Shown: positions 7,593-16,297, counted from the first letter of the stretch. The stretch: DNA of 29,630 bases from Candidatus Nanopelagicales bacterium (GCA_021742025.1 JAIOWT010000003.1:1-29630), one strand, 5' to 3'. Numbers and translations: made by a program. The notes: a model not told the origin generated them from the letters alone.

Positions 7593-9092
7593 TCAACGAC
7601 GCCGTTTTTCTCTGATTCTTAGGTTTATTACGATTGGTGAACCGACAAAGCCGAACTCCTCGCGGAATCTGCGCTCCACAAATCTGCGATATCCCGCCTC
7701 TAGGAAGCCTGAAGTGAATAGCACGAATACCGGTGGTGCCACGCTGGCCTGAGTTCCGAACAGAATCTTTGGCTGCTTGCCTCCCCTGACTGGGTGCGGA
7801 TGACTCGTCACAATATCTGCAAGAAAAGCATTCATGCGACCTGTTGGTACGCGAGTTTCCCAGCCGGCGATAGCGGAACGTAACGCAGGAACCAGGCGAT
7901 CTTTATGCCAGCCGGTCTTAGCGCTGAAGTTGATCCGCGGTGCCCAAGCAACTTGAACTAAGTCTCGCTCGATTTCACGCTCTAAGTAATAGCGTCGTTC
8001 CTCGTCAACTAAATCCCATTTGTTGAATGCGATCACTAATGCTCTACCTGATTCAACGACCATAGAGATGATGCGCAAGTCCTGTTCAGTTAATGGCGCA
8101 CTTGCGTCTAGTAACACAACTGCGACGTCTGCTTTATCCAGCGCAGATTTAGTTCGCAGTGTTGCAAAATATTCATGTCCCGATGCGTTCTTTGATTTGC
8201 GACGAATACCAGCAGTGTCTACCAAGATCCACTCTTCGTCATCCATGACAACTAATTCATCCACTGGGTCGACGGTGGTTCCCGCGACACTATCCACGAC
8301 AGCACGTTTTTCGCCCGTTAAAGCATTGAGCAAACTGGATTTACCAACGTTTGGCTTGCCAAGCAGTGCAACGCGGTGCGGTCCTCGCGGCCTCGCTTGA
8401 CCAGAACCATCTTCCGGAAACGCAGCCAGTACAACATCTAGTAAGTCGCCGCTGCCACGTCCATGCAGAGCTGAAACTGTGTAAGGCTCCCCCAGCCCAA
8501 GAGACCAAAGTCTGGTTGCCTCCAACTCGGCACGTTCATCGTCAACTTTGTTGGCAACCAAGATAACCGGAACTTTTGCCTGACGAAGGACTCGCACAAT
8601 TTGTTCGTCAGCATCCGTAGCGCCCACAGTCGCGTCCACGACAAAGACCACAACGTCGCTTGAATTGATAGCGGCTTCGGCTTGTGCCGAAACTTGAGCA
8701 CTCATTCCAACTGCGTCTTGCTCCCAACCACCGGTATCAACGACGATAAACGGTACGCCATTCCACTCAGATTCATATCTGACGCGGTCTCGGGTAACTC
8801 CAGGTGTATCTTCAACAACTGCTTCGCGACGGCCGATAATGCGATTAACAAGTGTAGATTTTCCGACGTTTGGTCGTCCCACAACTGCAACGATCGGCAA
8901 GTTGGATAAATCGTCTGGCTCTTCAAATGCTTCATCCGAAGGAATCCCAAGTTGGTCGAGTAGTGCAACGTACTCTGATTCCGTTAAGTCTTCCCAACGC
9001 TCAGGGATTTCGACTGAGTCATCGAGTTCAATCGCATCTCCAGCGACATCGTAAATGATGGTTTCCGCATTCGGATCTAGTTCGTTATCCAC
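7593..9092 (-). CDS. der: Ribosome-assembly GTPase Der (EngA)
   Basis: Der is an essential GTPase with tandem G domains, needed for maturation of the 50S subunit. From GTG 9092 the protein has 499 residues. An acidic N-terminal extension of about 65 residues comes first, followed by G domain 1 (GRPNVGKST at 72-80, DTGG, NKVD) and G domain 2 (GKPNVGKSS at 245-253, DTAG, NKWD). The KH-like C-terminal domain ends in a basic tail. Extensions of this kind are common in actinobacterial Der. I chose GTG 9092 because GAGGG lies six bases upstream and it overlaps the cmk stop by eight bases. A TTG at 9107 is possible. It is translationally coupled to cmk, the common actinobacterial cmk-der pair. Confidence 0.93.
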   Translation of the reverse strand: MDNELDPNAETIIYDVAGDAIELDDSVEIPERWEDLTESEYVALLDQLGIPSDEAFEEPDDLSNLPIVAVVGRPNVGKSTLVNRIIGRREAVVEDTPGVTRDRVRYESEWNGVPFIVVDTGGWEQDAVGMSAQVSAQAEAAINSSDVVVFVVDATVGATDADEQIVRVLRQAKVPVILVANKVDDERAELEATRLWSLGLGEPYTVSALHGRGSGDLLDVVLAAFPEDGSGQARPRGPHRVALLGKPNVGKSSLLNALTGEKRAVVDSVAGTTVDPVDELVVMDDEEWILVDTAGIRRKSKNASGHEYFATLRTKSALDKADVAVVLLDASAPLTEQDLRIISMVVESGRALVIAFNKWDLVDEERRYYLEREIERDLVQVAWAPRINFSAKTGWHKDRLVPALRSAIAGWETRVPTGRMNAFLADIVTSHPHPVRGGKQPKILFGTQASVAPPVFVLFTSGFLEAGYRRFVERRFREEFGFVGSPIVINLRIREKRRR

Positions 9093-9750
9093 GAGCTGCC
9101 CTCGCAATGTCTACTACTTGAGCGATAACTTCACTTAGTTCAAGATGGGTTGTATCAATAATGCGAGCACCTGGGGCTACTTCAAGTGGCGAAACAACCC
9201 TCGTGGAGTCTGCTAAGTCTCGCTTTTCCAGATCAGCCTTAGTCGCTGTGACTTCAGAGCCTGTTTCCTTGGCTCGACGGTTTGCGCGGGCTTCAGGATC
9301 AGCTGTGATGAAGAGTCTGACCGGCGCATCTGGCAGAACTACTGAGCAGATATCTCTGCCTTCGACAACAATTCCTGACTTAGAATTGGCGGCAATTTCG
9401 CGCTGGAGGTTAACCATTAATTCGCGCACTTCAGGAACCGCGCTTACTGCACTGACTCCCTGCGTAACAACAGGTCCTCTGATTTCAACTGAAACATCTT
9501 TACCTGAAACTCGAATGCCTGGCTCACTTGGATCAATACTTGGTTGAATTACCTCAGCCCTTGCAGCTTTTGCCACAATCTGCGGATCGGTAATGTCAAC
9601 ACCTGCATCCTGCATAAACCAAGTCATTGCGCGATACATGCTTCCGGTGTCTAGGTAATCCAGGCCCAACTCGGTGGCTACTGCCCGTGAAACACTGGAT
9701 TTTCCAGATCCGCTCGGGCCATCTATGGCGATTACGAGCGAATTAGGCAT
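9085..9750 (-). CDS. cmk: Cytidylate kinase
   Basis: CMP/dCMP kinase transfers phosphate from ATP to CMP in pyrimidine salvage and synthesis. The 221-residue protein has the P-loop [12 protein letters not shown] (about 11-22), [12 protein letters not shown] (35-46), the CMP-specific insert region and [23 protein letters not shown] (the GRD motif in the CMP-binding site), with the lid Arg residues in ANRRAKE. The length is normal. The start at ATG 9750 lacks a Shine-Dalgarno, but TAGACT lies seven bases upstream, suggesting a leaderless transcript separate from tyrA. It overlaps der by eight bases at its 3' end. Confidence 0.95.
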   Translation of the reverse strand: MPNSLVIAIDGPSGSGKSSVSRAVATELGLDYLDTGSMYRAMTWFMQDAGVDITDPQIVAKAARAEVIQPSIDPSEPGIRVSGKDVSVEIRGPVVTQGVSAVSAVPEVRELMVNLQREIAANSKSGIVVEGRDICSVVLPDAPVRLFITADPEARANRRAKETGSEVTATKADLEKRDLADSTRVVSPLEVAPGARIIDTTHLELSEVIAQVVDIARAARG

Positions 9751-9757
9751 ATAGAAC

Positions 9758-9763
9758 AGTCTA
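9758..9763 (-). promoter_or_regulatory. Putative -10 for leaderless cmk transcript
   Basis: TAGACT (TANNNT) is followed by seven bases and the cmk ATG. There is no ribosome site in the 54-base gap after tyrA, consistent with leaderless initiation. Confidence 0.4.
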
Positions 9764-9768
9764 CCTAG

Positions 9769-9823
9769 TCAGTGAGTTAAGTAATAACTACAAAATTCAC
9801 TGAGTTAAGAAATAACTACGAAA
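9769..9823. repeat. Imperfect 28-bp-period tandem repeat spanning the tyrA stop codon
   Basis: Positions 9769-9795 and 9797-9823 match at 24 of 27 bases. The right copy contains the last codons of tyrA (Phe-Val-Val-Ile-Ser-stop). The left copy, downstream of tyrA, would encode Phe-Val-Val-Ile-Thr-stop if read from the matching position. It looks like a local duplication of the gene's 3' end. Confidence 0.8.
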
Positions 9824-10869
9824 CTTTCGCCTTCTAGCGCTGACTTGAGCAAGCCAATTGCCTCTAGGGCAACCGTTAGTTCAACTAGGCCCGTTGGCTG
9901 GCCAAGCGAATGGTCGATTCGAACGTCTTCAAGGTTTACATTTGCCTGCGCTGCAACAGTGAACAGTCGAGCTAGTTCACCTGGTTTATCATCGAGACGA
10001 ACCACCAACACTGATGTCGATTGTTGTGAAGATCCATGCTTACCTGGCAAGCGATCTCTGCCCTTATTGCCCTTAACTAACTTTGCAGTAACCGATTCTC
10101 GATTACCTTCCTCTAGTGCTGAGGCAAAATCTAATAAGTGATTGGCGACTCGTGTCACTTGTTGTGAGATGTATTGCGAGTTATCGCTCAGGATTTCAGT
10201 CCAAAGATTCGAATCTGAGCCTGCAATTCGAATCGTGTCTCTGATTCCCTGACCCGCTAACTCAATGTACGAACCTTCAGCGTCCATAAGCTCGCCCGCT
10301 AAAACGGACGCAACAACTTGCGGAGTATGTGAAATCAGCGCAACCGCGCGATCATGTTCCTCGATAGTTCGAAAAATCGGAAACGCACCAAGAGTTTCAA
10401 CTAACTGTTTAACGCTAGCAATCGAATCTGCAGACGTACGATCGCTACTTGCGATTACCCATGGACGGTCCAGAAAGAGATTTCCTTGAGCGCCCATTGC
10501 ACCAGATACTTCCCTGCCAGCCATTGGGTGTCCACCAACAATACGTTCCCAGCCAGAGGTGCCAAGTTGTTCGAGTTCTCGGAAGATCGAACCCTTAACG
10601 CTTGCCACGTCCGTGATTACGGCATTTGGATGATCGACTACAGAGGCAGAAATTACTTTCGCAACGCTCGCAGGTGGGGTTGCTACAAAAACAACTGAAA
10701 TTTCCTGATCTGAATACTTTGTTGCACCGCTGACTTTGATTGCATTATCGAGCGCAACTGAATCAATGTCAGAAAGAAAGACTCTTAAACCTTGGGCAGT
10801 CAGCCCCAGAGCAATTGATGTTCCAATGAGTCCAGTGCCCACAACAAGTATGTTTTTATCTTGGTTCAT
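9805..10869 (-). CDS. tyrA: Prephenate dehydrogenase with C-terminal ACT domain
   Basis: This enzyme oxidatively decarboxylates prephenate to 4-hydroxyphenylpyruvate with NAD+, the committed step to tyrosine. The 354-residue protein has an N-terminal Rossmann fold with GTGLIGTS (11-18), SVVFVATPP (58-66), TDVASVKG (86-93) and the catalytic-region motif GGHPMAGRE (112-120). ISHTPQ (179-184) lies in the helical dimerisation domain. A C-terminal ACT domain (about 286-354, RLDDKPGELARLF) probably senses tyrosine. It lies 21 bases after aroH, whose product makes prephenate, so the two steps are adjacent. The ATG at 10869 has no clear ribosome site. The 3' end is part of a short tandem duplication. 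Confidence 0.93.
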   Translation of the reverse strand: MNQDKNILVVGTGLIGTSIALGLTAQGLRVFLSDIDSVALDNAIKVSGATKYSDQEISVVFVATPPASVAKVISASVVDHPNAVITDVASVKGSIFRELEQLGTSGWERIVGGHPMAGREVSGAMGAQGNLFLDRPWVIASSDRTSADSIASVKQLVETLGAFPIFRTIEEHDRAVALISHTPQVVASVLAGELMDAEGSYIELAGQGIRDTIRIAGSDSNLWTEILSDNSQYISQQVTRVANHLLDFASALEEGNRESVTAKLVKGNKGRDRLPGKHGSSQQSTSVLVVRLDDKPGELARLFTVAAQANVNLEDVRIDHSLGQPTGLVELTVALEAIGLLKSALEGESFVVIS

Positions 10870-10890
10870 GATCGCAAATCTGCATTCAAC

Positions 10891-11253
10891 TTATTGTGCA
10901 ATGTCTTGTCGAAGCGCTTCCGCGCCTCGTAAATATACGTGCTTGATGTCTACTCTTGATTTTTGAGTTTGAACTTGGACCATAACTCTTACTACTTTTT
11001 CCATAGCTCCTGTGACATCAATTTCTTGTGCACAAATCAGAGGTACGTCAGCAAGCCCAACGCCACGTGCTGCAGCAGCGGGAAATGCACTATGTAGATC
11101 AGGAGTTGAAGTGAAGAGCACACTAATCAAGTCATCAGATGAAATGGAATTGCGCGAAATAAGTTCAGTAAGAAGCTCAGTTACGGCCTCTGCCATTTCG
11201 GCAGCATCGTCGTGCTGCAAGCAGGTCGCTCCCCTAATGGCTCTAACGTTCAT
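10891..11253 (-). CDS. aroH: Chorismate mutase, AroH class
   Basis: This monofunctional chorismate mutase of the trimeric Bacillus subtilis AroH fold converts chorismate to prephenate for the next gene, tyrA. All active-site positions known from B. subtilis AroH are present with a one-residue offset: Arg7 (VRAIRGAT), Arg63 (FPAAAARG), Cys74 and Glu77 (PLICAQEIDVTGAM), Arg89 and Tyr107 (HVYLRGA). The length of 120 residues is typical, so this is not the AroQ helical type commoner in mycobacteria. The ATG at 11253 has no Shine-Dalgarno. TAGAAT six bases upstream suggests a leaderless transcript. The gap to the rluB stop is nine bases. Confidence 0.93.
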   Translation of the reverse strand: MNVRAIRGATCLQHDDAAEMAEAVTELLTELISRNSISSDDLISVLFTSTPDLHSAFPAAAARGVGLADVPLICAQEIDVTGAMEKVVRVMVQVQTQKSRVDIKHVYLRGAEALRQDIAQ

Positions 11254-11259
11254 AGCTAG

Positions 11260-11265
11260 ATTCTA
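11260..11265 (-). promoter_or_regulatory. Putative -10 for leaderless aroH transcript, overlapping the rluB stop
   Basis: TAGAAT is followed by six bases and the aroH ATG. Its first three bases are the TAG stop of rluB. The pattern matches TANNNT leaderless promoters, and aroH has no ribosome site. Confidence 0.5.
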
Positions 11266-11994
11266 GAGCCCAACTGAACTGTAGAGTTTTCCCAGTTCTT
11301 TGTTCTCTAGCACTCTCAAATGTCCAGATCGCAGGCTTCCTAGCGATATCGGACCAATCTTGGTTCGCACCAGATCTAAGACTGGGTATCCAAGTTCATC
11401 AAACAGTTTGCGCAAAATTCGATTGCGTCCTTCATGGATTGATATCTGAACCACTGTCTGGTTCTTACCACTTTCGAAAATCTTGCAATCAGTCACTGCT
11501 ACCGGCGTGCCTTCAATCGGGAAACCTGCGGTTATTTTGTCGATGTCTTCCTTCGTAACTCGACCTGAGACTCTTGCAAGATATGTCTTCACAATGCCAT
11601 GGGAAGGATGACCTAATCGTTGACTTAATTCCCCATCATTTGTAAGCAGTAGTAGCCCTTCGGTTTCAGCGTCAAGGCGACCTACATGAAATAGTCGCTG
11701 CTCAAACTCTGCAACCAAATCGCCGACACACTCTCTGCCTTGGTCATCCAACATAGTTGTCACGACGCCTCGTGGCTTATTCAGCGCCACAACTATGTGA
11801 CCGCTTGTCTGTGCTATTCGAACTCCATCAACATGAATAATGTCTACTTCGGGATCAACTCTGGAACCAAGTTCATCTACAACTTCACCGTTTACCGTCA
11901 CTCGTCCGGCCGTGATGAATTCTTCACATTTGCGTCGCGAACCCAAACCAGCGCTGGCAAGAACTTTTTGTAAACGTACTTCGTTGTCTTCCAT
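11263..11994 (-). CDS. rluB: 23S rRNA pseudouridine synthase (RluB/RsuA family)
   Basis: This 243-residue enzyme converts a uridine of rRNA to pseudouridine. An N-terminal S4 RNA-binding domain (RLQKVLASAGLGSRRKCEEFITAGRV, split around residues 7-32) is followed by the RsuA-type catalytic domain. The signature is HVGRLDAETEGLLLLTNDG with catalytic Asp108, and KTYLARVSG and HEGRNRILRKLF come later. Position after scpB is the classic context for RluB, though specificity for U2605 is inferred. The ATG at 11994 follows the scpB stop by six bases. Confidence 0.92.
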   Translation of the reverse strand: MEDNEVRLQKVLASAGLGSRRKCEEFITAGRVTVNGEVVDELGSRVDPEVDIIHVDGVRIAQTSGHIVVALNKPRGVVTTMLDDQGRECVGDLVAEFEQRLFHVGRLDAETEGLLLLTNDGELSQRLGHPSHGIVKTYLARVSGRVTKEDIDKITAGFPIEGTPVAVTDCKIFESGKNQTVVQISIHEGRNRILRKLFDELGYPVLDLVRTKIGPISLGSLRSGHLRVLENKELGKLYSSVGL

Positions 11995-12000
11995 AACCCG

Positions 12001-12630
12001 CTAGCTATTCGCTAAATCTAAAACTTCTTCGACGTTGTCAGGCATAGGCAAGTGCGCCGCAATTGGCGGTAGCTCGTCAAGGGACTTAAGGCCAAGGCGC
12101 TCTAGAAAGTAAGTTGTAGTTCTATACAAATGAGCGCCGGTTTCATGGTCATGTCCAGTTTCTTCGATCAAGCCTCGGGTAACCAAGGTACGCACAACAC
12201 CATCAACGTTCACGCCTCGAATTGCTGAGATTCGGGCGCGAGTTACTGGCTGGCGATATGCCACGACTGCCAAGGTCTCTAAGCCAGCTTGGGAAAGTCT
12301 GCCATGTTGGCCATCTAACACAAATCGTTCAACAACTTGCGCGCAGTTATCTCTGGTCCAGAATCGCCATCCGCCACCAAGTTCACGTAAGTCAAAACCA
12401 CGTTCTTGGACTGCGTACTCTTGCGCGAGGTCGTGCAGCGTAGTGACAACGATATCTTCAGGAGTCCGCGTCAAAGTCGCAAGTGTGGCAGTGCTCATTG
12501 GCTCCTCGGTGACCATAAGCAATGCCTCAAGTGCGGCTCTGATTGACGGTGCACCTAATGAAATGCCGTCATCCACTTCCACATCAGTTGCAGATTCACC
12601 ATCAATTAAATCAACAGCCTCGTCACTCAT
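12001..12630 (-). CDS. scpB: Segregation and condensation protein ScpB
   Basis: ScpB is a kleisin-binding winged-helix (kite) subunit of the SMC-ScpA-ScpB condensin that organises the nucleoid. The 209-residue protein starts with an acidic tail of about 30 residues, followed by two winged-helix domains: IRAALEALLMVTEEP...LATLTRTP, then LSQAGLETLAVVAYRQPVTRARISAIRGVNVDGVVRTLVTRGLI (in pieces), and YFLERLGLKSLDELPPI. The start is ATG 12630 with GAGGA five bases upstream. It overlaps the scpA stop by eight bases. A GTG at 12642 is a poorer alternative. ScpA lies directly upstream; an smc gene is not in the window. Confidence 0.94.
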   Translation of the reverse strand: MSDEAVDLIDGESATDVEVDDGISLGAPSIRAALEALLMVTEEPMSTATLATLTRTPEDIVVTTLHDLAQEYAVQERGFDLRELGGGWRFWTRDNCAQVVERFVLDGQHGRLSQAGLETLAVVAYRQPVTRARISAIRGVNVDGVVRTLVTRGLIEETGHDHETGAHLYRTTTYFLERLGLKSLDELPPIAAHLPMPDNVEEVLDLANS

Positions 12631-13558
12631 TCGGTTCCTCACTTATCTCGTCACTAGCTTCGTCATTTAACAATTCGACAGCTTCCACATCTCCAAGTTG
12701 AGCTCTAAAGTCTTCTACTTGAGTGGAATCAAATTCATCAATCTCACGCAGTGATTCAACATTCAAGTCATCGTCACCAATCCAACGAACATAGAGTTCG
12801 CCCAATGGAGTTGGTTGATCGAAAGTGACAAGGCCATCGCGATAAATCTCTAGAAGTGCCAAAAATCTAGCGACCACCAAAAGCGTTGTGTCGCAATCTC
12901 TCGTGAGAGTTCTAAACGATGCCTGACCAACCCGGCGAAGTCTTTCCACGATGATTGCGGCTTGTTCCCGAACCGATACCCGAGCAGCATGAATGTGAGC
13001 AACTGAGATCACATCAGGTAACTTAGGCTCGAGTGCGCGAGCCGCCAAGTTTGCAAAATCATCTGGGCCCATGCCCAGTTCAACTTCGGGAAGAAGTTTG
13101 GCAAACTTTTCATCCAAACCAGCTGCGCGCGGATGTTGACGACCGGCAGTAGCTAGTCGATTCTTAAAGTCTGCAGACATTTCCTTAAAGGCGCGATATT
13201 GCAAAAGTCGAGCGAGTAATAGGTCGCGAGCTTCAAGTACCGCGATGTCTTCTTCGTCTTCGACTTCACCACCTGGAATCAAACGAGCGGCTTTCAAGTC
13301 CAGCAAAGTAGCTGCGATAACTAGAAACTCAGTTGCCTCATCTAGGGTCCACTCGTCACCTCGCTCTTTAATGTAGGCAAGAAAATCATCTGTGACCTGG
13401 TGAAGCGACAGAGCTGTTACGTCTAAGCGATGTTTTGCAATTAAGGAAAGTAGTACATCGAAAGGTCCGGAGAATTCCTCCAAGGAGACAAGAAAAGAGT
13501 CTGAAGTTTCTTCCGGCGCAGCGGTCTTAAGGTCAGGCTCGGCAGACGCCGCAAACAT
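12623..13558 (-). CDS. scpA: Segregation and condensation protein ScpA (kleisin)
   Basis: ScpA is the kleisin subunit that bridges SMC heads and binds ScpB. In this 311-residue protein the N-terminal SMC-neck-binding region is clear: EEFSGPFDVLLSLIAKHRLD (about 27-46), then DEATEFLVIAATLLDLKAARLIP. The C-terminal winged helix is around VVARFLALLEIYRDGLVTFDQ, followed by an acidic tail of about 60 residues. The long acidic end is variable in the family. The ATG overlaps the parA stop by one base (TAATG), and the stop overlaps scpB by eight, so parA, scpA and scpB are translationally coupled. Confidence 0.94.
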   Translation of the reverse strand: MFAASAEPDLKTAAPEETSDSFLVSLEEFSGPFDVLLSLIAKHRLDVTALSLHQVTDDFLAYIKERGDEWTLDEATEFLVIAATLLDLKAARLIPGGEVEDEEDIAVLEARDLLLARLLQYRAFKEMSADFKNRLATAGRQHPRAAGLDEKFAKLLPEVELGMGPDDFANLAARALEPKLPDVISVAHIHAARVSVREQAAIIVERLRRVGQASFRTLTRDCDTTLLVVARFLALLEIYRDGLVTFDQPTPLGELYVRWIGDDDLNVESLREIDEFDSTQVEDFRAQLGDVEAVELLNDEASDEISEEPNE

Positions 13559-14586
13559 TACTTAGCAACCGAGCCTTGAGTTTCTAGACGAGCTACAAGT
13601 TCCCAGGCAAGGTTTCGGTAATTCTGGGCGCCCGATGAATTTGGCGCTTGTTCGATAATCGAAACTCCAGCTTTAGTAGTTTCTGGAAACTTAACGGTAC
13701 GACTGATCGTCGTGTGGAACACTGCGTCACCGAATGCGTCAAGAACTGCCTGAATTGTTTCGCGGGTGTGCAAGGTTCGGGCATCGACCATAGTTGGCAA
13801 AACACCATCAATGGTTAGTCGGTTGTTTAGGCGCTCTTGAACTTTGGAAATTGTTTCTCGCAGCATTTCTACACCGCGCAAGGCAAAGAATTCACATTCC
13901 ATTGGAATAACGACACCGTCAGCGGCTGTAAGCGCATTGACCGTTAGCAGTCCTAAAGATGGCTGGCAATCAATCAAGATGTAGTCGTAGAGGGGGCGAA
14001 CTGATTCAAATGCTCGGTCCAAAGCGTATTCACGTGCTACTTCCCCAGCGAGTCTCAACTCTGCGGCACTTAATTGAATGTTTGCTGGAAGCAGATCTAA
14101 ACCATCAACGGAAGTTTTAACGACAACATCAGACGCTGGAACTGCAGTTGTATCCATCAACATGTCGTAGACAGTTTTCTTACCAACTAAGTCATCTGGA
14201 TTAACTCCAAGACCAATCGATAGTGACCCTTGCGGATCCATATCAACCATCAGTACCTTGCGACCTGCTTCCGCAAGTGCTGCGCCGAGATTGATAGTTG
14301 TCGTAGTTTTTCCTACGCCACCTTTTTGATTTGTCATTGCAATTATGTAAGCCGGGCCATGTGAGCTAAGTGGCTTAGGCTCGCTAAACGTTGGCAGTGG
14401 TCGACCAGTTAATCCCAAGACTGCCTCAGGTGCTTTAGATTCACCCGAAGTTGCAATCGGAGTTACCGATGCTTCGTGATCTATTGGAAGCACCGCTGCA
14501 GGGATCTGTGAATCTGGCAATGAATTCGGGGTCGGGGCAGCTAGTGAATCATTCAAGCTCTGATCCTGAGGAATTGGAACTGTCAT
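13558..14586 (-). CDS. parA: ParA-family chromosome-partitioning ATPase
   Basis: This is a Walker-type partition ATPase of the Soj/ParA family, 342 residues. A Pro/Ser-rich N-terminal extension of about 75 residues precedes the deviant Walker A KGGVGKTTTT (about 88-97). Further motifs are VDMDPQGSLSIGLG, DYILIDCQPSLGLLTVNAL and the A-loop segment IPMECEFFALRG. The start is ATG 14586, with GGAAGG six bases upstream. The frame continues to 14643 without a better site. No ParB lies next to it. Its location between xerD and scpA marks it as the condensin-cluster ParA seen across actinobacteria rather than the oriC parAB copy, which is an inference from gene order. Confidence 0.93.
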   Translation of the reverse strand: MTVPIPQDQSLNDSLAAPTPNSLPDSQIPAAVLPIDHEASVTPIATSGESKAPEAVLGLTGRPLPTFSEPKPLSSHGPAYIIAMTNQKGGVGKTTTTINLGAALAEAGRKVLMVDMDPQGSLSIGLGVNPDDLVGKKTVYDMLMDTTAVPASDVVVKTSVDGLDLLPANIQLSAAELRLAGEVAREYALDRAFESVRPLYDYILIDCQPSLGLLTVNALTAADGVVIPMECEFFALRGVEMLRETISKVQERLNNRLTIDGVLPTMVDARTLHTRETIQAVLDAFGDAVFHTTISRTVKFPETTKAGVSIIEQAPNSSGAQNYRNLAWELVARLETQGSVAK

Positions 14587-14672
14587 AACTATCCTTCCCA
14601 GCACACATGCGATTAACAGAAACGTTCCGTCAATCGAAAACAAGTCGTCGCTGGGGAAGTTACGACTACTTT

Positions 14673-14678
14673 AGATTA
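14673..14678 (-). promoter_or_regulatory. Possible -10 in the xerD-parA intergenic region
   Basis: The 165-base gap 14587-14751 holds no gene. TAATCT on the - strand fits TANNNT and would give a leader of about 80 bases before the parA ribosome site. No good -35 is visible, so this is a weak call. I see no terminator after xerD. Confidence 0.22.
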
Positions 14679-14751
14679 AGCCCTTTTCCCATTAAACATT
14701 GGGATGTACGAGTGCTTTTCAGTAGGTGTCGCAGGCCTGACTTGTCCAAAA

Positions 14752-15714
14752 TCATCGAGCCTTTGCCCTTGGGTGGGCCGTTGCGTAGACCTCACGCAAC
14801 TGGTCAACAGTCACGAGGGTGTAAATCTGAGTTGTAGTGACTGAGGCATGGCCCAAAAGTTCTTGAACTACGCGGACATCCGCCCCATTTTCCAACAAAT
14901 GGGTAGCAAATGAGTGCCGCATCGTATGTGGCGAAACTTTGCCTGCCAAGTCCGCCCGTTGGGCTGCTGCTTGCAGGATTGTCCAAGCACTTTGCCTCGA
15001 CAGCTTGCTGCCTCTGGCATTCAAAAAGAGTGCCGAACTTGATGTTGACTTACTTGCCAGAACTGGCCGACTTCGTACTAAATAGCGATCTAGCGCCTTT
15101 AAGGCGTGGGAACCAACCGGGACTAGACGTTCTTTATTGCCTTTGCCCTTAAGTCGCAGAATCGGAAGGTCTTTAGAAAGTGTTGAAACATCATCCAAAC
15201 TCAAATCAGTTAACTCGGAAATACGAGCCCCAGTGCCGTAGAGAAGTTCCAATAATGCCTGATCCCGCATCATGAGAACTGAAAGGTCAGACTCACTTTC
15301 AGTGCCGACGGCAGCAAGTAGTTTCTCAATTTCGGCAAAAGTCAAAGCCTTAGGTAGACGTTTAGATACACCCGGTGGCTTTACTGCGCGAGCTGAATCT
15401 GAAGTAGTGATCCCCTCTTTTGCAAGGAAGGCATGCAGGCCCCGAACTGCAATCAAGGTTCGAGCTGCTGATGATGGTGCAAGTGCAGCATGTTGCTCGC
15501 TACCGAGTCTTAGGCTGATTAGAAACTCAGATACATCGTTGGCGGAAACTGCAGAAAATTCAAGAAAGCCTTTACTTCCTAAAAACTCTTGATACCTACC
15601 AAGATCTCTGCGGTAAGCAGACATCGAATTCTTAGCAAGGCCTCGTTCCACGAGTAAGTGATCGAGGTATCCATTGATGTGCCGTTGGATTTGGGTTGAG
15701 TTTGTAATCGACAC
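14752..15714 (-). CDS. xerD: Tyrosine recombinase XerD
   Basis: This site-specific recombinase resolves chromosome dimers at dif with XerC, activated by FtsK. The 320-residue protein has an N-terminal SAM-like core-binding domain (about 8-110) and a catalytic domain with Arg164 (GTGARISEL), Lys189 ([13 protein letters not shown]), His263 and Arg266 ([14 protein letters not shown]), His289 ([14 protein letters not shown]) and nucleophile Tyr298. All catalytic residues are intact. XerD rather than XerC is inferred from position next to parA-scpAB. The start is GTG 15714 with TAAGTT six bases upstream and no Shine-Dalgarno. ftsK lies about 3 kb away in the same window. Confidence 0.92.
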   Translation of the reverse strand: MSITNSTQIQRHINGYLDHLLVERGLAKNSMSAYRRDLGRYQEFLGSKGFLEFSAVSANDVSEFLISLRLGSEQHAALAPSSAARTLIAVRGLHAFLAKEGITTSDSARAVKPPGVSKRLPKALTFAEIEKLLAAVGTESESDLSVLMMRDQALLELLYGTGARISELTDLSLDDVSTLSKDLPILRLKGKGNKERLVPVGSHALKALDRYLVRSRPVLASKSTSSSALFLNARGSKLSRQSAWTILQAAAQRADLAGKVSPHTMRHSFATHLLENGADVRVVQELLGHASVTTTQIYTLVTVDQLREVYATAHPRAKAR

Positions 15715-15720
15715 ATATTG

Positions 15721-15726
15721 AACTTA
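15721..15726 (-). promoter_or_regulatory. Putative -10 for leaderless xerD transcript
   Basis: TAAGTT (TANNNT) is followed by six bases and the xerD GTG. The 70-base gap after clgR has no obvious terminator or ribosome site. Confidence 0.45.
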
Positions 15727-15784
15727 CCTGACATAACTACAGGATTGCCGTCATTCGACCTGCGTTATTGTGCGATTGAGCAAA

Positions 15785-16183
15785 CTAAACAGTGGAGAAA
15801 CGATCAGCCACCATGGCTTCGCGTCGTGCGACTTCAGTGCTGACACCGGCAAGCAGACTGGAAAGTGGCGTATCGAGGGCTGTGCAAACAGCTGCTAACA
15901 ACTCAGAGGACGCTTCTTTTTGACCGCGCTCAAGTTCAGACAAATATCCAAGCGAAACCTGGGCATCTCTTGAAACATCGCGCAAGGTTCGTCCTTGCTC
16001 GTTGCGGCGGCGGCGTAATTCTTCGCCAATAACCTGGCGCATAAGAACCATCTTTTTGCCAAATACTGGCGCAACTGCTGGAGCAGCGATTTTGACGGTG
16101 TGAGTCAGCGAGGACTGACCCTGTGGCGTGATTGATCTAGATGAGGCATTTAGAACCGATTGCTGGGTCATTTCGCTTTCCAT
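15785..16183 (-). CDS. clgR: ClgR-like helix-turn-helix transcriptional regulator
   Basis: This 132-residue XRE-type regulator closely resembles ClgR, the actinobacterial activator of clp protease and stress genes. The HTH core is [20 protein letters not shown] (about 51-70), then [20 protein letters not shown] and a helix ending [12 protein letters not shown]. Position after pgsA-cinA is the standard ClgR context. It has about 44 residues ahead of MVLMRQVIG, where I would expect other ClgR proteins to begin. The upstream ATG 16183 is favoured because a perfect TATGAT lies six bases before it. The internal Met at 16051 has no such signal. The extension is Ser/Thr/Ala-rich and of unknown role. 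Its targets cannot be read from this window. Confidence 0.87.
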   Translation of the reverse strand: MESEMTQQSVLNASSRSITPQGQSSLTHTVKIAAPAVAPVFGKKMVLMRQVIGEELRRRRNEQGRTLRDVSRDAQVSLGYLSELERGQKEASSELLAAVCTALDTPLSSLLAGVSTEVARREAMVADRFSTV

Positions 16184-16189
16184 TCTTTG

Positions 16190-16195
16190 ATCATA
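16190..16195 (-). promoter_or_regulatory. Putative -10 for leaderless clgR transcript
   Basis: TATGAT, close to the ideal -10, is followed by six bases and the ATG at 16183. No ribosome site is present. No ClgR-type operator was recognised in the 114-base gap to cinA. Confidence 0.55.
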
Positions 16196-16297
16196 TCAAC
16201 AATCTGTCGATTGCGTCTTGTTATCAATGTCTTGTTGTTAATACTGCCCAATAAAAGTGTGGATAAACCTTAAATTTATAAGCAATCAGAATTTGGA

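Noticed and set aside
8438..8968. Two open frames on the - strand within der
   Set aside because: Out-of-frame shadows of the intact Der GTPase, with no family features.
14587..14751. A small gene or RNA between xerD and parA
   Set aside because: No frame with a ribosome site other than the parA 5' extension and no stable structure recognised.
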